From the NCBI GenBank assembly GCA_949879775.1, contig CATLBW010000015.1, forward strand, positions 1 through 36,783: DNA of 36,783 nt. Reading direction: 5' to 3'. Shown piece after piece: positions 7,476 through 15,910 of this stretch (its first letter is position 1; the number at the start of each line of letters is the position of its first letter). The notes beneath the pieces were generated by a model, which saw only the letters and a list, made by a program, of their open reading frames with translations, had not been told where the DNA came from and searched no databases. The position numbers were made by a program, and so were the translations under genes. The DNA comes from an uncultured Lachnospiraceae bacterium (lineage in GTDB: Bacteria > Bacillota > Clostridia > Lachnospirales > Lachnospiraceae).

Positions 7476-8291
7476 ATGAAGGAAACAGAACAGCAGAAGA
7501 AAGAGCGTGAACATGAGGAGGATTTACGGCGGTTAATGGAATTCCGCCCGATTGACGACAATTTCATGCGGTGTCTTTTCAAAGACAATGTGCCATTAGC
7601 GGAGCTTGTCCTGCGGATTATTACCGGGAAAAAAGATTTGGTTATTACAAGCTGTGTAACGCAGAAAGACATGAAACGGCTGGCAGGGGCGCGTTCCATC
7701 TGCCTGGACGCATATGGGACGGATTCAAACGATAAGAATTATGATTTGGAAATCCAGCGGGAGGATAAAGGGGCAGACCCGCACCGGGCAAGATACCATT
7801 CCAGCGTTATGGATATCGAGAATCTGGATGCAGGGCAGGAGTTTAAGGAACTGCCGGAAACATATACGATTTTTATTACGGAAAAAGATTTTTACGGGAA
7901 AGGGGAACCGGTTTACGTTGTCGAGAGGATGAACCTGACAACGGGTAAAAATTTTGAAGATGGGGAACATATCCTGTATGTAAACGGCGAGTACCGTGGA
8001 GATTCTGATTTGGGAAAGTTAATGCATGATTTCAATTGCCGGGACGCCAAAGATATGAATTTTGCTTTGATGGCGGAACGCACACGGTATTTGAAAGAGA
8101 ACCCGAAAGGAGTGGAAGAAATGTGTAAGAGTATGGAAGACATGAGGAATGAAGCCGATTTGGCGGCAAGGAAGGATATTGCCCGTTCTTTTATTTTGAT
8201 GGGGGAATTATCGTATGAAAAGATAGCAAAGGGCACGGAGCTTCCAATTGAGGAAATTAAAAGACTGGCGGAAGAAAGGGCATTAGACTGA
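7476..8291 (+). CDS. Rpn-type PD-(D/E)XK nuclease family transposase-like protein
   Basis: A 271-residue protein of the 'PD-(D/E)XK nuclease family transposase'/Rpn group. An N-terminal RPIDDNFMRCLFKDN is followed by the nuclease core LDAYGTD...NYDLEIQ (Asp and Glu-x-Gln of a PD-(D/E)XK site), RARYHSSVMD, and a helical C-terminus with LSYEKIAKGTELPIEEIKRL. Rpn relatives (RpnA-E) are DNA endonucleases that promote RecA-independent recombination in E. coli; proteins of this shape are extremely abundant in Lachnospiraceae. ATG 7476 is used because GGGTGG lies 5 nt upstream; a GTG at 7467 is in frame. It is intact, monocistronic, and has no transposon ends. Confidence 0.85.
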   Translation: MKETEQQKKEREHEEDLRRLMEFRPIDDNFMRCLFKDNVPLAELVLRIITGKKDLVITSCVTQKDMKRLAGARSICLDAYGTDSNDKNYDLEIQREDKGADPHRARYHSSVMDIENLDAGQEFKELPETYTIFITEKDFYGKGEPVYVVERMNLTTGKNFEDGEHILYVNGEYRGDSDLGKLMHDFNCRDAKDMNFALMAERTRYLKENPKGVEEMCKSMEDMRNEADLAARKDIARSFILMGELSYEKIAKGTELPIEEIKRLAEERALD

Positions 8292-8547
8292 GCTTGGCAA
8301 GCATAGGTTTTTTGAACCAATTCTGAACCAATTTTTCTGCAGATACAAAGATTTATGGGTATTTGCGGGATTATGGGGAGTAAGCTGGGACATGATTTAC
8401 GCAGAATCTTATGGGAACCGGGAGAATGGAGGCCAGACGGCATGCGTGCTGTTTGGCCTTGCCGTTTACTATACATACCCGGTCCGGGAAGCAGCAGGGG
8501 GAATTATGGGGGGGTGTTAAGGCAGCAGGGATGGGGGAGGGAGAACT
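8292..8547. other. gap with a start-less open frame, possible decayed gene
   Basis: No standard gene is present. One plus-strand frame stays open from about 8287 to TAA 8518-8520 and encodes a hydrophobic segment (LWVFAGLWGVSWDMIYAES, then TACVLFGLAVYYTYPV), which resembles a membrane-protein piece. It has no usable upstream start codon or ribosome binding site, so it is most likely a remnant or chance. Confidence 0.3.
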
Positions 8548-9306
8548 ATGGGAGAGAAAAAGAAGATAAAATTTAAGAAGTACGAAGTGGAATTTAAAAA
8601 TCATAAATATGATATTTTGCTGCCGCCTGATATAGGGCAGTTATGGGTTACAAATTATGGAGATAAGCATTGGGGAACAAACTGGGATGGGAACCGCAAG
8701 GGTCTGGAAGCGCTGTTGTATTCCGCAGCCGTTTTGGGATTCAATCCGTCAGGCAAAGTGATTTATTTCCCTATCCGGGGAAATAAAGTTCCAGAATGGT
8801 ATAAGCAATGGCAGGATGAATTTACGGAAGAGGGCAGTTCCATAGTGGACGACTGCGACCTGGTTTTTACCACGCATCAGACGCAGCTTAAGCGGAGCGA
8901 ATGGACGGAGCTGAAGAAGACGTTTAAATACAGGAAGGCAGAATCCTACGTTTTTTGCTATGACAGGGAACGCTGCAGCCGGTATTTCCAAGAATCCTGC
9001 AGCAAATTGTTCCATTCCAATGACCGACGGAAGGAGTATGCGATTGAAACCATGCAGGATTCGACTTTATTTTATATACTTAGCCGGAGAAGTTTCCAGG
9101 GCATTTATTTATCCATAGATGAATTCCTTCAGCAAAATCTGGAGGAAGGTTTTTTTGAAAGGGAATTTATTCAATTTGAGTGTGTAGATATGAATGAGGC
9201 ATATTTCCCATACCGCAGGAAAAAGCAGTTGTCGCAGGCTGGTTATGTGGAATGCGGTTTTAACGACATTGAGTTAGAACAGAAGAAATTATCAGCACAG
9301 GAATGA
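8548..9306 (+). CDS. unrecognised 252-residue protein
   Basis: ATG 8548 follows GGGAGGGAGAACT. The protein is rich in aromatic and charged residues. It has a Lys-rich start, then LPPDIGQLWVTNYGDKHWG and a mid-region with several Cys (CYDRERCSRYFQESCSKLF). No signal peptide, membrane helix or known catalytic motif is visible. It is the first of three consecutive same-strand genes of unknown function (8548-12,065), separated by short gaps. I do not recognise the family. Confidence 0.75.
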   Translation: MGEKKKIKFKKYEVEFKNHKYDILLPPDIGQLWVTNYGDKHWGTNWDGNRKGLEALLYSAAVLGFNPSGKVIYFPIRGNKVPEWYKQWQDEFTEEGSSIVDDCDLVFTTHQTQLKRSEWTELKKTFKYRKAESYVFCYDRERCSRYFQESCSKLFHSNDRRKEYAIETMQDSTLFYILSRRSFQGIYLSIDEFLQQNLEEGFFEREFIQFECVDMNEAYFPYRRKKQLSQAGYVECGFNDIELEQKKLSAQE

Positions 9307-9333
9307 GGCCCATATGTTTAGGAGGAAGATAAC

Positions 9334-10266
9334 GTGATAGATTATATCCGTTCAAACACAATAAAAAAATATCTAAAGGAACATAAAATCATTTTGCCGG
9401 ATAAGATGGCTGCATCGTTAATCTGCCGCCGGGAGAATGACGCCGGAATGGAAGAGATGCATGAAGCGTTAAGGGAAATTCAGGAGCGGACAGAGGATGC
9501 CGGACTGAAAGCGCAGATACGGGGATATATAGAAGACGACCTTGCAAACCTGGCTGAACTTCGGGAATCCGGCAGTGGGGATTTTTACATGTTATCTGTC
9601 TGGGAGACAAGTGAGGTTTTGGAATATTATAAAGCCTATGAATCTGCGGAACATGCGGCGCGGACGCTTGGGGAGAGATGTACGGTCAGGAAGCGCCATG
9701 TAGTCCAGAAAGCTGGCGATGATTTCCGGACAGGGGCGGGATATTGGAATGAAGCGGAGTTTGATGAAGATGGGAGGCTGTGCTTTGTGTCCGGGAGCTC
9801 AAATCATTTCTGGGAATTTGACCAGAAATATTATGTATTTCCGCATCCATATAAAAGAGGGGATATCCTGGAAGGGATAGGGGATAAGGGTTTTTTGTAC
9901 ATTGTGACAGAGGATGCAGACCCGGCCGTGGCGGAAGCGGAGCAGAAGCGCCTGGTGTCTTTAGCGGAATTTTCGGATATTACTATTTCAGTAACAGGCA
10001 TTGAGAGGGCGACGGGGAGGATCTGGGACTCGGACGGGGGAATGCATCCCTATGATTTTGAATATGCGCAGATTGACCCCGGCACGAAAGACCTGGCGGA
10101 AAGGATTATGCTTGAGATGCAAAGGCTTTTGCTGGGGAAACGCGGAAGCGTACAGTATATCTATGATGCCTGTCTGAGGCTGCGGGAAGAGTCTAGGGAA
10201 TCAGAACAGAGGGTTATGCTCATTACCGGAGTGGAACTGCGGCCGTGGAATGTCGGCGGCGTATGA
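9334..10266 (+). CDS. unrecognised 310-residue protein
   Basis: GTG 9334 follows TAGGAGGAAGATAAC, a strong site that decides the start, 27 bp after the previous gene. The N-terminus (DYIRSNTIKKYLKEHKIIL) is helical. A conserved-looking block SSNHFWEFDQKYYVFPHPYKRGD is followed by GDILEGIGDKGFLYIV, resembling a beta-rich fold. No catalytic motif, signal or membrane segment is seen. Tight spacing with the upstream gene suggests joint transcription. Family unknown to me. Confidence 0.72.
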   Translation: MIDYIRSNTIKKYLKEHKIILPDKMAASLICRRENDAGMEEMHEALREIQERTEDAGLKAQIRGYIEDDLANLAELRESGSGDFYMLSVWETSEVLEYYKAYESAEHAARTLGERCTVRKRHVVQKAGDDFRTGAGYWNEAEFDEDGRLCFVSGSSNHFWEFDQKYYVFPHPYKRGDILEGIGDKGFLYIVTEDADPAVAEAEQKRLVSLAEFSDITISVTGIERATGRIWDSDGGMHPYDFEYAQIDPGTKDLAERIMLEMQRLLLGKRGSVQYIYDACLRLREESRESEQRVMLITGVELRPWNVGGV

Positions 10267-10409
10267 TAGGACTGCTTATTCCCGCGGGTGCTGCGGAAAA
10301 TAGCCATGCCTGCATGGATAATTGACGAATGGTTCCCTAAGGCGTTTAGATGAGGAAGAAACGGGTGGAGGTGTACAGTAAGATTTTATTTCTATCTGGA
10401 GGTTTGGAT

Positions 10410-12065
10410 ATGGAGAAAAAGGCAACCTTTGGGAAAGAAGAACTTTTTATCAGTGAGTTTTCCGATGATTTTTTTAAGAAACGGTTACAATCGGATGATG
10501 GTCTGGAAGATTTTATCCGGGAATGTTCAGATGAAGTGGAGAATCGGGAGAAAAAAGGAGGCGTCTGGCACTGCATTCTGGATGTGGCGGTAGAGAAAAT
10601 TTGCAAAAAAGGACTGGGGAGTTACTTTGATTTTAATAAATATTTCGGTGGGGACTATGGTTTGCAGAAGATTATGGCTGGCTTTTATGGGGAGCCGTTT
10701 TTCTTAAAACTGGACGTTGCTCAGGCAATTACATATAATTTATGCAGATTGGGAAAAGAAGACGTGTATGATATGGAGGATGGCTATGATGTGAAAATTT
10801 GGGAGGAAGATTTTAGGGGCATCCTTGACATAGGGAGGAAAATGCCTGAAAAAGATTTAGCGGTTGATTTAATTCCCGGACTGGAAAGGCTGGAAGAAAA
10901 ATATAACGATGCGGCGGAAAGGTCAAGGGTGCGTTTCCCGAGGATGGCAGATGGGGGCAAAATTACGTTGGAACAGAACTTTTCCGGGCTGAACGTGTTG
11001 TATATAGGCAATGAAAGGTTCCAGACATACTTAAGCCGTTCAGGACCAAAGAAAGCCTATTTCAAGGACTTTATGGGATATATTGCGGTTTTGGATAAAG
11101 TGGGGAACGAGCCGCAGCAGTATGTCTGGGAGAAAATGACAGGATTCAATGCCATAAACATTATGGCAAAATTCCTGACGGAAATGGCAGGGAAGGGAGG
11201 CTGCTCACAGCGTAAGGATGTCCGCAATTTTATGGAATCATTAATGAAAGATCATTCATATTTGTTCCGGCAGATTATGGAAATGCCAAATGTTTTAACA
11301 AGGCTCCTTTTTTTGAAACAAGTGTTTGCGTATGGTTTCGGCATGGAAGACAATATGAAGTGGGGTTACCTGCAGAATATTAACAGGCTCCTTTTCGGAA
11401 AAAATGACAGGTATAAAGAAATCCGGGAGAGTATCTTAGAGACGGCTGTATATACGCGGTGGATGATGGGGGGAGGACTGGATATTGGAACGTGGCAGAG
11501 GGAACTGGAAAAGGAATATCCTATAGAAGTATTTGAAGAACTGCTGCTTTCGGTGAATATTGGGGATGGCTGGCATTGCATGAAGGATGCGGGCGTAGAT
11601 TTGGAAGAAATGAAGGGGGAGGAAGGGACGGCATATCTGTTCCTGGAACTAAAAAGAAAGGGATTCAGGATGGATGGGCTGTGCAGGTATGAAAGAAAGT
11701 GCAGGTTATTACAGAATATAAAGGATTTCAAGTATTTTGAATATAGCAGAGAATTAGCCGTAAGGCTGCTGGGGCAGGGATGGTTCCACAAGAGTTCAGG
11801 CAATCTTCTGAAGCCATTGAATGGGGAATTGGAGAGGATGACTGAACAGACGCCCCTTGGAAGGATATGCTCCATTAAGGACCATTCTGAATTAGCGGGA
11901 GAGGAATATGAGAAATTTATGGAGACGGCAGAAGAACTGGAAAAGGCGCTGCGCCCATGCCTGCTGTCGAATTATAAGAATGTGATTTTTGAGAATACCT
12001 ATATGGAAGAAGAAAAGGTATATGAAGAAATTATAAATTATTTATTATATCATATATTGAAATAA
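10410..12065 (+). CDS. unrecognised 551-residue protein
   Basis: ATG 10410 is preceded by CTGGAGG at ideal spacing; an in-frame ATG at 10350 lacks a site. The protein is mostly alpha-helical, with no signal peptide or membrane helix. Noticeable segments are LGSYFDFNKYFGGDYGLQK, a Met-rich MGGGLDIGTWQRELEKEYP and a long C-terminal helical region. Codon use matches the two unknown genes upstream. A rho-independent terminator follows, so it probably ends a unit that may start at 8548. No homologue is recognised by eye. Confidence 0.75.
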   Translation: MEKKATFGKEELFISEFSDDFFKKRLQSDDGLEDFIRECSDEVENREKKGGVWHCILDVAVEKICKKGLGSYFDFNKYFGGDYGLQKIMAGFYGEPFFLKLDVAQAITYNLCRLGKEDVYDMEDGYDVKIWEEDFRGILDIGRKMPEKDLAVDLIPGLERLEEKYNDAAERSRVRFPRMADGGKITLEQNFSGLNVLYIGNERFQTYLSRSGPKKAYFKDFMGYIAVLDKVGNEPQQYVWEKMTGFNAINIMAKFLTEMAGKGGCSQRKDVRNFMESLMKDHSYLFRQIMEMPNVLTRLLFLKQVFAYGFGMEDNMKWGYLQNINRLLFGKNDRYKEIRESILETAVYTRWMMGGGLDIGTWQRELEKEYPIEVFEELLLSVNIGDGWHCMKDAGVDLEEMKGEEGTAYLFLELKRKGFRMDGLCRYERKCRLLQNIKDFKYFEYSRELAVRLLGQGWFHKSSGNLLKPLNGELERMTEQTPLGRICSIKDHSELAGEEYEKFMETAEELEKALRPCLLSNYKNVIFENTYMEEEKVYEEIINYLLYHILK

Positions 12066-12093
12066 AAGTCAAAAATAAGAACAAAATTTTGAA

Positions 12094-12126
12094 GCTGCCC
12101 TTAAAATCGCCTGGGCAGTTTTTTTA
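12094..12126 (+). terminator. rho-independent terminator
   Basis: GCTGCCC and GGGCAG (core pairing CTGCCC/GGGCAG) are separated by 12 nt and followed by a run of T (12119-12126). It is placed 29 bp after the 551-residue protein gene and separates it from the ATPase cassette. Confidence 0.85.
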
Positions 12127-12300
12127 TGCTAAATTAAGGGTGCATCCAAGCAGTTGCCCAAGATTTTCATGGCAGAGAAAGAAAAAATGAAAAAAAGCGG
12201 CGATAGGAGGGATTTTGTAACGAAAGACTTTTCACGGTAATAAAAACCTGGGCATCTGCAGGCATAATTTGAGTACACAACTTATAGAAAGGAGAAGATT
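12127..12300. promoter_or_regulatory. upstream region of the ATPase cassette
   Basis: This 174-bp gap has no gene. It should carry the promoter of the cassette at 12,301, but no convincing consensus pair was identified. AAAGGAGAAGATT directly precedes the ATG. Confidence 0.3.
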
Positions 12301-12927
12301 ATGTTCGATTTATGCATGGACGATATGTGGCAGCAGCAAAAACAGCGGCAGCAATATTTGAATGATTGCCGGGAAATCCAAAAAGCAGCGGCGAAAGAGG
12401 CGGCGAAAGAAACTGTCCGTATCCAAAGTATGCAGGCGAAGAACCAGATTCGGGAGCAGGAAAAGGAACGCAAGAAAGCGGTGGGTGAGGCATTGCAAAT
12501 CATGGAAAATGGGGAACTGCAGATTGTAACGGAAAACCTGAGCATCCAGGCAATCCCCAGGCAGGTAACAAACATGCGTTCCCCAAGATTGATAGTTTTG
12601 AAACGACAATTAGATGCGACGGAGCAGATTTTCCAAATTATTTGCATTGTCGGAGAGGAGGAGAAAAATATATTCATGGAAAAAAATCAGGCAGGGGCAG
12701 GAGCCTATATTCTGCGGAAATTTGCCTCTGAGGGGATATATTTCAAAATGGAGACAGCAAAGGCTAAAAAGTTTGTAGTGCAGCTTTTGGCAATTTTGCA
12801 AGGAGAGCGTGGGGAAGATATATTGCTGCCGGAATTGGAGGGCTGGATGAAAATGCCGGATGGACAATTCCGATATGTGGGAAAGGAGGATTTGACATGG
12901 GAGAAAGCAAAGAAACTGAGCAGATAG
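12301..12927 (+). CDS. cassette protein 1: coiled-coil plus possible DUF927-like edge
   Basis: A 208-residue protein starting at ATG 12301 behind AAAGGAGAAG. Residues about 10-65 form a charged helical or coiled-coil region (QKAAAKEAAKETVRIQS). The remainder alternates strands and helices (RLIVLKRQLDATEQIFQII), ending in GWMKMPDGQFRYVG, a pattern recalling the start of DUF927-type helicase domains. The last 31 bp overlap the next gene, so translation is coupled. It may be half of a split protein with its neighbour. The link to DUF927 is a weak inference. Confidence 0.7.
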   Translation: MFDLCMDDMWQQQKQRQQYLNDCREIQKAAAKEAAKETVRIQSMQAKNQIREQEKERKKAVGEALQIMENGELQIVTENLSIQAIPRQVTNMRSPRLIVLKRQLDATEQIFQIICIVGEEEKNIFMEKNQAGAGAYILRKFASEGIYFKMETAKAKKFVVQLLAILQGERGEDILLPELEGWMKMPDGQFRYVGKEDLTWEKAKKLSR

Positions 12928-14015
12928 GTTTTGGCTCTGATGCCGGTATCTTACTTCTAATTAATATCATGGCAGAAATTAGGCCGTTGTTAATTGATGA
13001 AAGGCTGGATTTTCAGAAAGGTCTGGTATTATTTTGCGCGGATAACGCAATCGGAAGTCGGACAGAGAGTTTTTTTCAAAAAATTGGAGCCGCGCAGTGC
13101 AAATCCATAGGGAAAAGTGAATGGAACATTCCAAACAATAGAATCGGAATCCATAACTATAACCGCTATGATGAGGAAAGGAAAGTCTTTGAATTCTTGC
13201 AGAACGAAATGTTTACCCCTGTTATAGTGATTTGCGGTATCTTGCCGGAGTTTATGAAAAGGGGAATGAATTTGATTGTTCTGGAACAGGGAATATACAC
13301 GCAAGGACCATTGATGCTGCGTACTTTCAAAGATTTCTGTGACTTTATCCGTAACAATCCACAGTTATTGCAAAGGCAGATTCGGCTTTGCAGGTCTGCG
13401 GAGTTCCATGAGCAAACGTGTAAAGGTTCACTTTACATAAGTTTGGAAGTTGCGGCAGAAGTCTTCTGCATTTATTATCGGGAGAACCATGATGAGATTC
13501 AGTCAAGGGAAATGCGGATTTCACTCCATCAAGCAATAAACCGAGGGGTGGAACTGGCTGAATGTTATGCAGAGGACTTGGAAAGCACAGATTTTATAAA
13601 AAAGGCGGTGGAAAACTATATTGACGCGAATGCTGGCATACAGATTGGAAAGGTTGGTGAAATTGACGGAGAGCTGACAAAGGCGGTTCAGTGGGAGGAG
13701 GCAGTTTTATATGATGACAAATTTTATTATATGCCGGAGAAAATTTTGCGGAAAGCCTGTGAATCATTTCGGGATTCTGTGTCGATTTTAAGCGTTAAAA
13801 AGGCTCTGCTGGACAGCGGATTCCTGTGCTGCAATGATGCAAAGGACGGGAATTATACGGTAAAAAAGCTGCTTACAAATGCCTATGGTTACAGTTTCAG
13901 GCCACGTTTCTTAAAGATCAGAAAGGAATTTTTCATGTCCGGCAGTTCACTGGGCTTGGAGGAAAGGGGGAGAAAATGTACGTTGGCAATTTCGATGGAA
14001 AATCATGCTGGGTAA
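12897..14015 (+). CDS. cassette protein 2: possible degenerate NTPase
   Basis: A 372-residue protein starting at ATG 12897 after AAAGGAGGATTTGAC and overlapping the previous gene by 31 bp. The early segment GLVLFCADNAIGSRTESFF sits where DUF927/primase-type ATPases have a P-loop, but lacks the GK[ST]; VIVICGILP could be a Walker-B-like strand without acidic residues. The C-terminal region (SVSILSVKKALLDSGFL) looks like a small DNA-binding or winged-helix tail. It overlaps the ATPase gene by 40 bp. It may be a catalytically dead partner of the next protein, but no experimental relative is known to me. Confidence 0.7.
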   Translation: MGESKETEQIGFGSDAGILLLINIMAEIRPLLIDERLDFQKGLVLFCADNAIGSRTESFFQKIGAAQCKSIGKSEWNIPNNRIGIHNYNRYDEERKVFEFLQNEMFTPVIVICGILPEFMKRGMNLIVLEQGIYTQGPLMLRTFKDFCDFIRNNPQLLQRQIRLCRSAEFHEQTCKGSLYISLEVAAEVFCIYYRENHDEIQSREMRISLHQAINRGVELAECYAEDLESTDFIKKAVENYIDANAGIQIGKVGEIDGELTKAVQWEEAVLYDDKFYYMPEKILRKACESFRDSVSILSVKKALLDSGFLCCNDAKDGNYTVKKLLTNAYGYSFRPRFLKIRKEFFMSGSSLGLEERGRKCTLAISMENHAG

Positions 14016-15007
14016 GCCCAAATTCGCCGAACCGTTCGGTCTGCATGACAGGCATTTCAGGTATTGGAAAAACAACGCGGCTGAATCATATGGAGCTGTT
14101 AAACGCAAAAGTGGGGGCAACTGTCTTAGTGTTGGATATGAATCAGACGCATACAGAAGAGCGAATTTTTCCATACATTAAGGAAGAATATCTGCGATAT
14201 GCCAATCGTATCCATGCGCTGCGTGACGGCCTGGGTTTAGGACTTTTACAGTCGATGCGTGCTCCAAATGGGGAGGAAGAACCATATTTCCATCTCGTAA
14301 ATTCTGCCGTCAAGGCGTTAAGCTCATCCCAGAATATGGGGGTGCGCCAGATAGGGGCTTTGCGTAATGCGGTCACAGATGCGGTCAGGAATTTTGGCAG
14401 TTTCCAGACGGAAGCGGAAGCATTGGCGTTGTCACTTCTGCGGCTGGAGGATAACTACGCAGAGGCGGTTTATCAGAAATTATGGACGCTCCTGAATTGC
14501 GGCGCGTTAAAAGCGGCTTCAAAATGCATTCAAGCTGGAAAAATCAATATCATTGATTTGGCAGGCGCGGATTCGATTACCCAGAACTGCCTGGCGGAGA
14601 TATTCTTGTCTAACCTTTGGCGGAATGTGCAGTTTAACGGCATCGCGGCAATGGGAAGGGAACTTGTGGTTGTTCTGGATGAATTTCAGAATCTGTCTTT
14701 AAAAAGCGGTGCTGTTTTGAGGGACATGCTGCGCGAGGGCAGGAAATTCGGCGTAAACCTGATTCTGGCGACGCAGACATTAGAGGCGTTTCCGAAAGAC
14801 GTTATAGCGTTGCTTAACCAGGCGGCGACACGGCTGTATTTTAAGCCCGCGCCAAGTGAGGCGAAACGGATTGCGAAAGAAGTTGACTTTGAGAATCCCG
14901 GCGAATGGGTTAAAATGCTGCTTGGGTTGGGAATCGGGGAATCAGTTGCTGCAGGAAATTTTTGCATTGAGGGAGCGGAGATATGCCGTCCGTTAATATT
15001 GAAGTGA
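13976..15007 (+). CDS. cassette protein 3: HerA/VirD4-like P-loop ATPase
   Basis: A 343-residue ATPase starting at ATG 13976 after GGAAAGGGGGAGAAA. Walker A is GISGIGKT (26-33), Walker B is LVVVLDEFQNL (230-240), and a polar sensor motif ATQT lies near 265-268. MLREGRKFGVNLILATQT is typical of HerA/FtsK-superfamily DNA pumps and conjugation coupling ATPases. No membrane segment or HAS-barrel is obvious, so it is probably a soluble hexameric translocase acting with the two proteins encoded upstream, whose genes overlap it in series. A broken paralogue lies just downstream. Use in DNA transfer, element maintenance or defence are all possible. Confidence 0.8.
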   Translation: MYVGNFDGKSCWVSPNSPNRSVCMTGISGIGKTTRLNHMELLNAKVGATVLVLDMNQTHTEERIFPYIKEEYLRYANRIHALRDGLGLGLLQSMRAPNGEEEPYFHLVNSAVKALSSSQNMGVRQIGALRNAVTDAVRNFGSFQTEAEALALSLLRLEDNYAEAVYQKLWTLLNCGALKAASKCIQAGKINIIDLAGADSITQNCLAEIFLSNLWRNVQFNGIAAMGRELVVVLDEFQNLSLKSGAVLRDMLREGRKFGVNLILATQTLEAFPKDVIALLNQAATRLYFKPAPSEAKRIAKEVDFENPGEWVKMLLGLGIGESVAAGNFCIEGAEICRPLILK

Positions 15008-15205
15008 AGGCTGTGCAGGAAATAATTTTTGAGGTGAAGATGTTTGAGGCAGCCATAAAGATTGGCTTATCCGGAATCTGTCTTAAGACCGAGAGAGGAT
15101 GCAGTTCAAAAGGAAATAGAAAAGAGTGAAAGAGAAAGGCGGAAACATCGGAAAAAGGAAGTTTCCGCATGGGTGGCAGTTGTGAATGATAACTTTGTAT
15201 GTTAA
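14983..15205 (+). pseudogene. small gene broken by a frameshift
   Basis: ATG 14983 follows GGGAGCGGAGAT and overlaps the ATPase 3' end by 25 bp. It reads well as far as FEAAIKIGL in frame 1. The sense then continues in the next frame (AYPESVLRPREDAVQKEIEK, then a KKEVSAWVAVVNDNF ending) to TAA 15203-15205. A one-base indel at about 15,065-15,075 would restore a protein of about 75 aa. As it stands, frame 1 gives a 48-residue product ending at 15,129. The gene is unnamed. Confidence 0.5.
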
Positions 15206-15531
15206 GGGAGGGAAGGAAGAAGAAGCTGGATGTAGTTGTAAGCACACAATTTACCAGCCATTATGACAAGGACGAAATTCGAGTCTTGCAGCAGGCAGGG
15301 AATATGGTGATTTTCCGTCCCACACCGCAAGACTGCAGACAGTCAGCAAAGCTGATTGACTTATCAGAAACAGGCTGTTGGGAAAAAATTATAAAAGGAT
15401 TAAGAAAAGGAGAGGCGGTTTTGAAGGGGAGTTACACGATAGATGGCAGGAGCAGAGTATCTTTTGACCCGATCGTGGTAAGGATTTTGGAAACTGGCGC
15501 GGAGAATAGAGAAAAAAGTTTTGAAAAATAG
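15199..15531 (+). pseudogene. C-terminal remnant of a second HerA-like ATPase
   Basis: 110 codons beginning MLREGRKKKLDVVVSTQF. This aligns with the segment after Walker B of the intact ATPase (MLREGRKFGVNLILATQT) and continues colinearly through a GNMVIFRPTPQD segment to KGSYTIDG. Walker A and B are missing, so the product could not hydrolyse ATP. The remnant starts exactly at the methionine equivalent and lacks a proper ribosome binding site. A deletion, or recombination between paralogues, is the likely cause. Confidence 0.65.
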
Positions 15532-15559
15532 TCTTATTTTTATGCAGGTTAGCATAATC

Positions 15560-15754
15560 ATGAAAAAGGCCAAGCTGAGAATAGGAGGTGGTTTTGCTAT
15601 CGCTGGTAAAACGAAATTACATTTTCATTTTCATAATCCAAATTCAGCGGAAGAGACCGCTAATTACATAACAAAAATATTTGTTGAGGTTAATCGGAAT
15701 AAAGTAGAACAGATACTGCAGGAAAAGGTTGATAAAGTAGAAATGAAAAAGTGA
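15560..15754 (+). CDS. small recombinase-associated protein, unknown
   Basis: A 64-residue protein if started at ATG 15560; the frame is open to 15521 (77 aa). It contains TKLHFHFHNPNSAEETANYI and a helical KVEQILQEKVDKV tail. Similar small proteins appear, from memory, next to serine recombinases in Lachnospiraceae; function unknown. A terminator follows immediately. The start is uncertain because neither ATG has a clear site. Confidence 0.55.
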   Translation: MKKAKLRIGGGFAIAGKTKLHFHFHNPNSAEETANYITKIFVEVNRNKVEQILQEKVDKVEMKK

Positions 15755-15760
15755 AAAAAC

Positions 15761-15797
15761 AGGAGCCTTTCAAGTTGAAAGGTTCCGTTTTTTTATG
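15761..15797 (+). terminator. rho-independent terminator
   Basis: GAGCCTTTCAA and TTGAAAGGTTC form a stem with a short loop, followed by a run of T interrupted early by G. It separates the small gene from the recombinase, which has its own promoter. Confidence 0.8.
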
Positions 15798-15840
15798 AAA
15801 TAAAAGCCTGGATAAAAAATATGTATTTTGATTTTTCCTA

Positions 15841-15868
15841 TTTACAATTATTCCGTATCGGGTATAAT
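15841..15868 (+). promoter_or_regulatory. vegetative-type promoter of the recombinase
   Basis: TTTACA (15841-15846), a 16-bp spacer and TATAAT (15863-15868), 42 bp upstream of the recombinase start. This fits the SigA consensus closely. No obvious SigE- or SigK-like promoter is seen. Confidence 0.65.
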
Positions 15869-15910
15869 AAAGATGTAACTGAATGATTGAAAAATATTTG
15901 AGAGGTTTTT

